8,148 nucleotides of DNA from Deltaproteobacteria bacterium (GTDB lineage Bacteria; Desulfobacterota; Deferrimicrobia; Deferrimicrobiales; Deferrimicrobiaceae). Where the stretch lies: positions 1 to 8,148 of the forward strand of contig JAGGAJ010000077.1 of NCBI GenBank assembly GCA_017889845.1, given 5' to 3'. The position numbers were made by a program, and so were the translations under genes. Below are positions 5,642 through 8,148 of this stretch, piece by piece. The notes beneath the pieces were generated by a model. The model made no database searches. It was not told the DNA's origin and saw nothing but the letters and a program-made list of their open reading frames with translations. The first letter of the stretch is position 1. Each line of letters starts with the position of its first letter.

Positions 5642-5688
5642 GGCACCTCCAATGAAGCGGCCCCCGGAGGTGCCGGCCCCCGGGGGCC
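5642..5688 (-). promoter_or_regulatory. RNA hairpin enclosing the kinase ribosome-binding site
   Basis: In the minus-strand RNA, GGCACCTCC (5674-5666) pairs perfectly with GGAGGTGCC (5650-5642), burying the Shine-Dalgarno GGAGG directly before the ATG at 5641. The loop contains GGGGGCC (5665-5659), which could instead pair with GGCCCCC (5688-5682) upstream, a fold that would compete with the sequestering stem. The self-complementary GGCCCCCGGGGGCC (5675-5688) adjoins it. Pairing is read from the sequence; a regulatory role is inference. Confidence 0.45.
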
Positions 5689-5732
5689 TCTGCCTGCAGC
5701 GTTCCTGCGGCCGCGCCCCATGCCTGCGGGGA

Positions 5733-6386
5733 TCACCCGCCGTACGCCGGCACCCGCGCCGCCGCCAGGGGGATGAATCCCGCCGGGCCGGACGGCGCCG
5801 CCAGCCGGGTCTCCGATGCGATCCGGGCCACCCGCGCCATCCCCGCCCGTACCGCATCGGCCCCGTACATCTCCCTCGTCACCCCGCCGGATGTCGACAC
5901 GGTCACTTCCACCGAGCCGTCCCCGGCGGGAACGGCCGTGATCTCCCGCACCGTCCTGCCCCCCGCGTGCTCGACCGCCGTGACCTTCCCGGCCCCGTCG
6001 TCCCGGACGCGGAGGGTCGAAACCAGGGTCTCTCCCTCGTACCGCTCGACCGTCGCCGACGTCCCGCCGCCGTCGCGGGCAAGCAGAAGGACCGACTTCC
6101 CGCCGGCGTCGGCCTGCTCCATCGTCACCGGCCCGGACGCGATGGAACTCCTGCCGGACCAGAACTCGACCAGGTTGAAGATGAGGAAGTCCAGGGTGGC
6201 GGTGAAGCCGTACGGGATGATGAAGAGCCAGGTCACCGCGCTCCGCAGGTACTTGTCCTCCACCGACTTGTTGACCTCGTACAGCTGGCTCGTCAGCGGG
6301 AAGCTCCCGAAGCAGCCCGCGGACAGCGCCCCGAACGCCACTACCAGCACCGCGGCGGTCGCCGCGACAGACCGTTTCCCCCGCAT
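5733..6386 (-). CDS. DUF3332-like lipoprotein
   Basis: Predicted lipoprotein of 217 residues. The N-terminus MRGKRSVAATAAVLVVAFGA then LSAGC gives a lipobox with the lipidated cysteine at 25. Directly after it, 'CFGSFPLTSQLYEVNKSVEDKYLRSAVTWLFIIPYG' and 'TATLDFLIFNLVEFWSG' match what I know of DUF3332 proteins: CFGSF, a conserved K/N-rich helix, IIPxYG, and LIFNxxEFWxG. The 47-78 stretch is hydrophobic enough to lie in or on the membrane. The C-terminal part (about 85-217) is a beta-rich region of unknown type. Asp at lipoprotein position +2 is absent (Phe is there), so outer-membrane targeting is possible. Start chosen at 6386 because AAGGGGGG lies upstream and the signal peptide begins there; an upstream in-frame GTG at 6503 would add an implausible leader. 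It precedes the kinase by 91 bases on the same strand. Biochemical function of the family is unknown. Confidence 0.78.
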   Translation of the reverse strand: MRGKRSVAATAAVLVVAFGALSAGCFGSFPLTSQLYEVNKSVEDKYLRSAVTWLFIIPYGFTATLDFLIFNLVEFWSGRSSIASGPVTMEQADAGGKSVLLLARDGGGTSATVERYEGETLVSTLRVRDDGAGKVTAVEHAGGRTVREITAVPAGDGSVEVTVSTSGGVTREMYGADAVRAGMARVARIASETRLAAPSGPAGFIPLAAARVPAYGG

Positions 6387-6425
6387 GCCCCTGCCCCCCT
6401 TGCCTGAATTTACGGGAACCTGTCC

Positions 6426-6455
6426 ATTGTAGTGCCTGGCGGGAGGGCGGCACAA
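6426..6455 (-). promoter_or_regulatory. candidate sigma-70-type promoter for the DUF3332-like lipoprotein
   Basis: Minus-strand TACAAT (6426-6431) is a 5 of 6 match to the -10 box. Eighteen bases upstream is TTGTGC (6450-6455), which keeps only the TTG of the -35 consensus. Transcription would begin near 6419, about 33 bases before the ATG at 6386. It may also serve the downstream kinase and regulator, because no clear promoter is visible in the 91 bases before the kinase. Confidence 0.45.
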
Positions 6456-6465
6456 TCCCGCAGGC

Positions 6466-6522
6466 GGAGGACACTCTACCCCTGCTTCCCCGGTTGAAAC
6501 CAAGAGTGTCCCCCCGAAAGGT
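6466..6522. repeat. REP-like palindrome, copy B, between divergent genes
   Basis: Contains a perfect 9-bp inverted repeat, GGACACTCT (6469-6477) and AGAGTGTCC (6503-6511), with a small internal GGTT/AACC stem (6492-6501). It shares with copy A the blocks GGACACTCT, CCCCT, CAAGAG, CCCCC and GAAAGGT in the same order. Its right end, GAAAGGT followed by GA, supplies the apparent ribosome-binding site of the TVP38 gene. Confidence 0.65.
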
Positions 6523-6535
6523 GAAGCATTGTAAT

Positions 6536-7273
6536 ATGCCGGGATGGCTGGAGGGCTCGCGTTTGCGTGACCGGTCGGGGCACCTTCTCAAACTCGTCGC
6601 GTTCCTGATCCTCGTCGGGGTGTCGGCGTACGTCCTCTTCTTCACCCCAACGGGCGAACTCTTCCGGACGCACGAGGGGAGAAAGCTGCTGGTCGCGCGG
6701 CTGGACGCCATGGTCCAGGGGGCCGGACCGCTGGGCCCGGCCCTATTCATCCTCGTGTACTCCGTGGGGATCCTGTTCCTGCCGGCGACCCCCTTCACCA
6801 TCGCCGGGGCGGTCATCTTCGGGAAGCTCCACGGGATGGTGTACAACCTCGCGGCGGACATCATCGGGGCGTCGGTCTCCTTCTTCCTCGGGAGGTACTT
6901 CCTCCACGGTCTGGCGCGCGACTTCCTCGAGACGAAGCTCCCCTGGCTCGACCGGAAAGCCGCGGAGGAAGGGTTTTCCGTGGTGTTCTACCTGCGGATC
7001 TTCTGGTTCCCCTTCATCGTCCTCAACTACGCGGCGGGGGCGACGAAAATCCGGTTCCGTGACTATCTCCTCGGTACGGCACTGGGGCTGCTGCCGCCGG
7101 TTTTCCTCTTCACATACTTCGTCGGCTCCATCCGGGACGCGCTCGCGGCGTACCGCACCCCTTCCGACCTGCTGAACTTCCACACCGTCTTCCCCGTGCT
7201 GCTCCTCGTCTTCTCCTTCTTCATCCCGGCGATCGTGAAGCGGCTGCGGAAGGACCGGGAACCGTCCGAATGA
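6536..7273 (+). CDS. TVP38/TMEM64 family membrane protein (VTT/SNARE-associated domain)
   Basis: Integral inner-membrane protein of 245 residues in the DedA-related VTT superfamily, whose members are implicated in lipid scrambling or transport. Hydrophobic segments lie at about 18-37, 68-86, 86-98 (re-entrant-like, 'LPATPFTIAGAVIFGKLHG'), 103-123, 148-168, 177-197 and 217-236. The family signatures are present: 'AGAVIFGKLHG' then 'ADIIGASVSFFLGRYF' (about 90-122), and 'YLRIFWFPFIVLNYAAGATKIRFRDYLLGTALG' spread over 152-184. The usual arginine after 'YL' is R154, and N164 and G168 match conserved positions. Start at ATG 6536 is supported by AAAGGTGA about 11 bases upstream, which lies in the end of a repeat element. 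A TTG at 6494 would start inside the repeat and is unlikely. The glycosyltransferase gene follows after 46 bases. This pairing is common next to rSAM/selenodomain-associated transferases, but the substrate is unknown. Confidence 0.88.
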   Translation: MPGWLEGSRLRDRSGHLLKLVAFLILVGVSAYVLFFTPTGELFRTHEGRKLLVARLDAMVQGAGPLGPALFILVYSVGILFLPATPFTIAGAVIFGKLHGMVYNLAADIIGASVSFFLGRYFLHGLARDFLETKLPWLDRKAAEEGFSVVFYLRIFWFPFIVLNYAAGATKIRFRDYLLGTALGLLPPVFLFTYFVGSIRDALAAYRTPSDLLNFHTVFPVLLLVFSFFIPAIVKRLRKDREPSE

Positions 7274-7319
7274 AGCACCGGATAGGCCTCTCCCTTCGCG
7301 GGAACGCGGACGGGCACCG

Positions 7320-8066
7320 GTGATCTCCGTCGTCATCCCGACGCTCGACGAGGAGGCGTCGTTGCCGGGGACGATCCGGTCGTGCCGCGACGCGGGGGAT
7401 TGCGAGGTGATCGTGGCAGACGGGGGAAGCCGGGACGGGACGTTGGAGGTCGCCCGGCGGCTCGCCGACCGGGTGGTGGCCGCGCCCCGGGGACGGGCTC
7501 ACCAGATGAACACGGGGGCCGCGTCCGCCCGCGGCGACGTGCTTCTCTTCCTCCACGCGGACACGCTCCTCCCTCCGGGCGGCCTCTCCGCTGTCCTGGC
7601 GGCGCTGCGGGACCCCCGCGTCGCGGGCGGCGCCTTCCGGGTCGCCCTCCGCCCCTCGCCGGGCGCCGGCGTCTACGCCCGGGCGATGCTATCGCTGACG
7701 GGGCGGATGATCAACCTCCGCTCGGCGGTATCCCGCTCCCGCACGGGGGACCAGGCGATCTTCCTCCGGGCGGAGACGTTCCGGGAGCTTGGGGGGTACC
7801 CCGGGATACCGCTGATGGAGGACGTGGAACTGTCGCGGGCGATGCGAAGGACCGGCAGGACCGTCCTCCTGCCGCACCGGGTCGGGACGTCCGGTCGTCG
7901 GTGGGAGGCGTGGGGCCCCGTCCGGACGATCCTGCGGATGTGGCGCCTCCGGCTCGGCTACCTTCTGGGGATGGCCCCGGAGCGGTGCGCGGAGATCTAC
8001 CGGCGCCCGCCGTTTCCCTTCACCCGCCAGCTCCGGCGGGCTCCCAGGTCAGCCGGAGGGGGGTGA
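7320..8066 (+). CDS. family-2 glycosyltransferase, TIGR04283 type
   Basis: Cytosolic GT-A fold glycosyltransferase of 248 residues. It starts ISVVIPTLDEEASLPGTI, the usual GT2 nucleotide-binding strand. 'VIVADGGSRDGT' (30-41), 'RAHQMNTGAASARGDVLLFLHADT' (spread over 59-82, D81 being the metal-binding Asp of the H-A-D motif), 'GDQAIFLR' (143-150) and 'MEDVEL' (166-171, the probable catalytic acidic pair) follow. The 'R(A/G)xQMNxGA...LLFLHADT' pattern and length match TIGR04283, the 'rSAM/selenodomain-associated transferase 2' group, some of which are linked to arsenosugar synthesis. No radical SAM partner (ArsS) is in the window, so substrate and product are not assigned. The GTG start at 7320 is the only reasonable one, and its ribosome-binding site is weak. 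The gene lies 46 bases after the TVP38 gene, and its last 47 bases overlap the end of the opposing phosphorylase gene. Confidence 0.87.
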   Translation: MISVVIPTLDEEASLPGTIRSCRDAGDCEVIVADGGSRDGTLEVARRLADRVVAAPRGRAHQMNTGAASARGDVLLFLHADTLLPPGGLSAVLAALRDPRVAGGAFRVALRPSPGAGVYARAMLSLTGRMINLRSAVSRSRTGDQAIFLRAETFRELGGYPGIPLMEDVELSRAMRRTGRTVLLPHRVGTSGRRWEAWGPVRTILRMWRLRLGYLLGMAPERCAEIYRRPPFPFTRQLRRAPRSAGGG

Positions 8067-8148
8067 GCGGATTCACCAGGTCGGGGTGCCGCGGAAGGAC
8101 CCGGGCGGCGAACCCGTACCGTCCGCTCCCCGAGCACGGTATCTCCGC
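8020..8148 (-). CDS. glgP: alpha-glucan (glycogen/maltodextrin) phosphorylase, C-terminal fragment
   Basis: The last 42 codons of a gene entering from the right edge, ending with TGA at 8020-8022. The tail contains SGRYGFAARVLPRHPDLVNP, followed by LTPLRLTWEPAG. The 'SGxYGFxxRVLPxHPDLxxPxxxxLxxW' pattern is the C-terminal signature of the long alpha-glucan phosphorylases (TIGR02094 group, GT35), which release glucose-1-phosphate from glycogen or starch-like glucans. The catalytic core and the pyridoxal-phosphate lysine lie outside the window. Reading frame support comes from the signature and the clean stop. The gene converges on, and overlaps, the glycosyltransferase by 47 bases. Confidence 0.8.
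   Translation of the reverse strand, partial: AEIPCSGSGRYGFAARVLPRHPDLVNPLTPLRLTWEPAGAGG

Noticed and set aside
5675..5688. GGCCCCCGGGGGCC as a terminator between the lipoprotein and kinase genes
   Set aside because: The palindrome has no loop and no following T-run. It is more useful as a pairing partner in the kinase leader fold.
4280..5776. Plus-strand 498-codon open frame opposite the kinase
   Set aside because: Shadow of the kinase; His/Val/Asp-rich translation without family motifs or a ribosome-binding site.
6437..6452. Second sigma-54-like site (TGGCGGGAGGGCGGCA) before the TVP38 gene
   Set aside because: Only the GG and GC pairs fit, in a very GC-rich stretch where chance matches are common; no palindromic enhancer sites accompany it.
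6494..6535. TTG at 6494 as the start of the TVP38 protein
   Set aside because: It lies inside the repeat element and has no ribosome-binding site; the ATG at 6536 has one and starts a normal N-terminus.

Overview
The window is GC-rich and reads as a chromosomal segment of an environmental Gram-negative bacterium. The best guess is a relative of the Desulfuromonadales/Geobacter group (Desulfobacterota). The support is a secreted tetraheme c-type cytochrome, a sigma-54 two-component pair, a TIGR04283-type glycosyltransferase next to a TVP38/TMEM64 membrane protein, and a SerA N-terminus of the usual bacterial type. The taxonomic placement is inference; no rRNA or other marker is present.

Layout. 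1-176 (-) is the N-terminus of SerA. A divergent promoter region (about 200-340) separates it from a tightly overlapping (+) operon at 384-2004: a secreted tetraheme cytochrome c followed by two small two-helix membrane proteins of HAMP type, all joined by 4-base stop/start overlaps. A REP-like palindrome lies just after that operon. Next comes a (-) block at 2084-6386. In transcription order it holds a DUF3332-type lipoprotein, a membrane histidine kinase, an NtrC-family sigma-54 response regulator (overlapping the kinase by 4 bases), and a small secreted Lys/Ala/Pro-rich protein ending in a strong intrinsic terminator. A second REP-like palindrome lies between the lipoprotein gene and a (+) pair: a TVP38/TMEM64 (VTT domain) protein and a family-2 glycosyltransferase. 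The glycosyltransferase 3' end overlaps, tail to tail, the 3' end of an alpha-glucan phosphorylase gene entering from the right edge (-).

The most interesting structure is a possible self-contained sigma-54 circuit. The small secreted protein is preceded by a near-consensus -24/-12 promoter (2703-2718). About 100-130 bp upstream of its start site lie two similar 16-bp palindromic sites exactly 20 bp apart (2792-2807 and 2812-2827). That is the classic layout of enhancer sites for an activator such as the one encoded immediately upstream. The arrangement resembles ZraSR/ZraP (sensor kinase, sigma-54 activator, periplasmic target protein), with an unrelated output protein. The kinase mRNA also has its ribosome-binding site inside a perfect 9-bp stem, with a competing GC-rich partner upstream, which suggests translational control. 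Separately, the cytochrome/HAMP/HAMP operon looks like the input half of a transmembrane redox sensor with no output domain.
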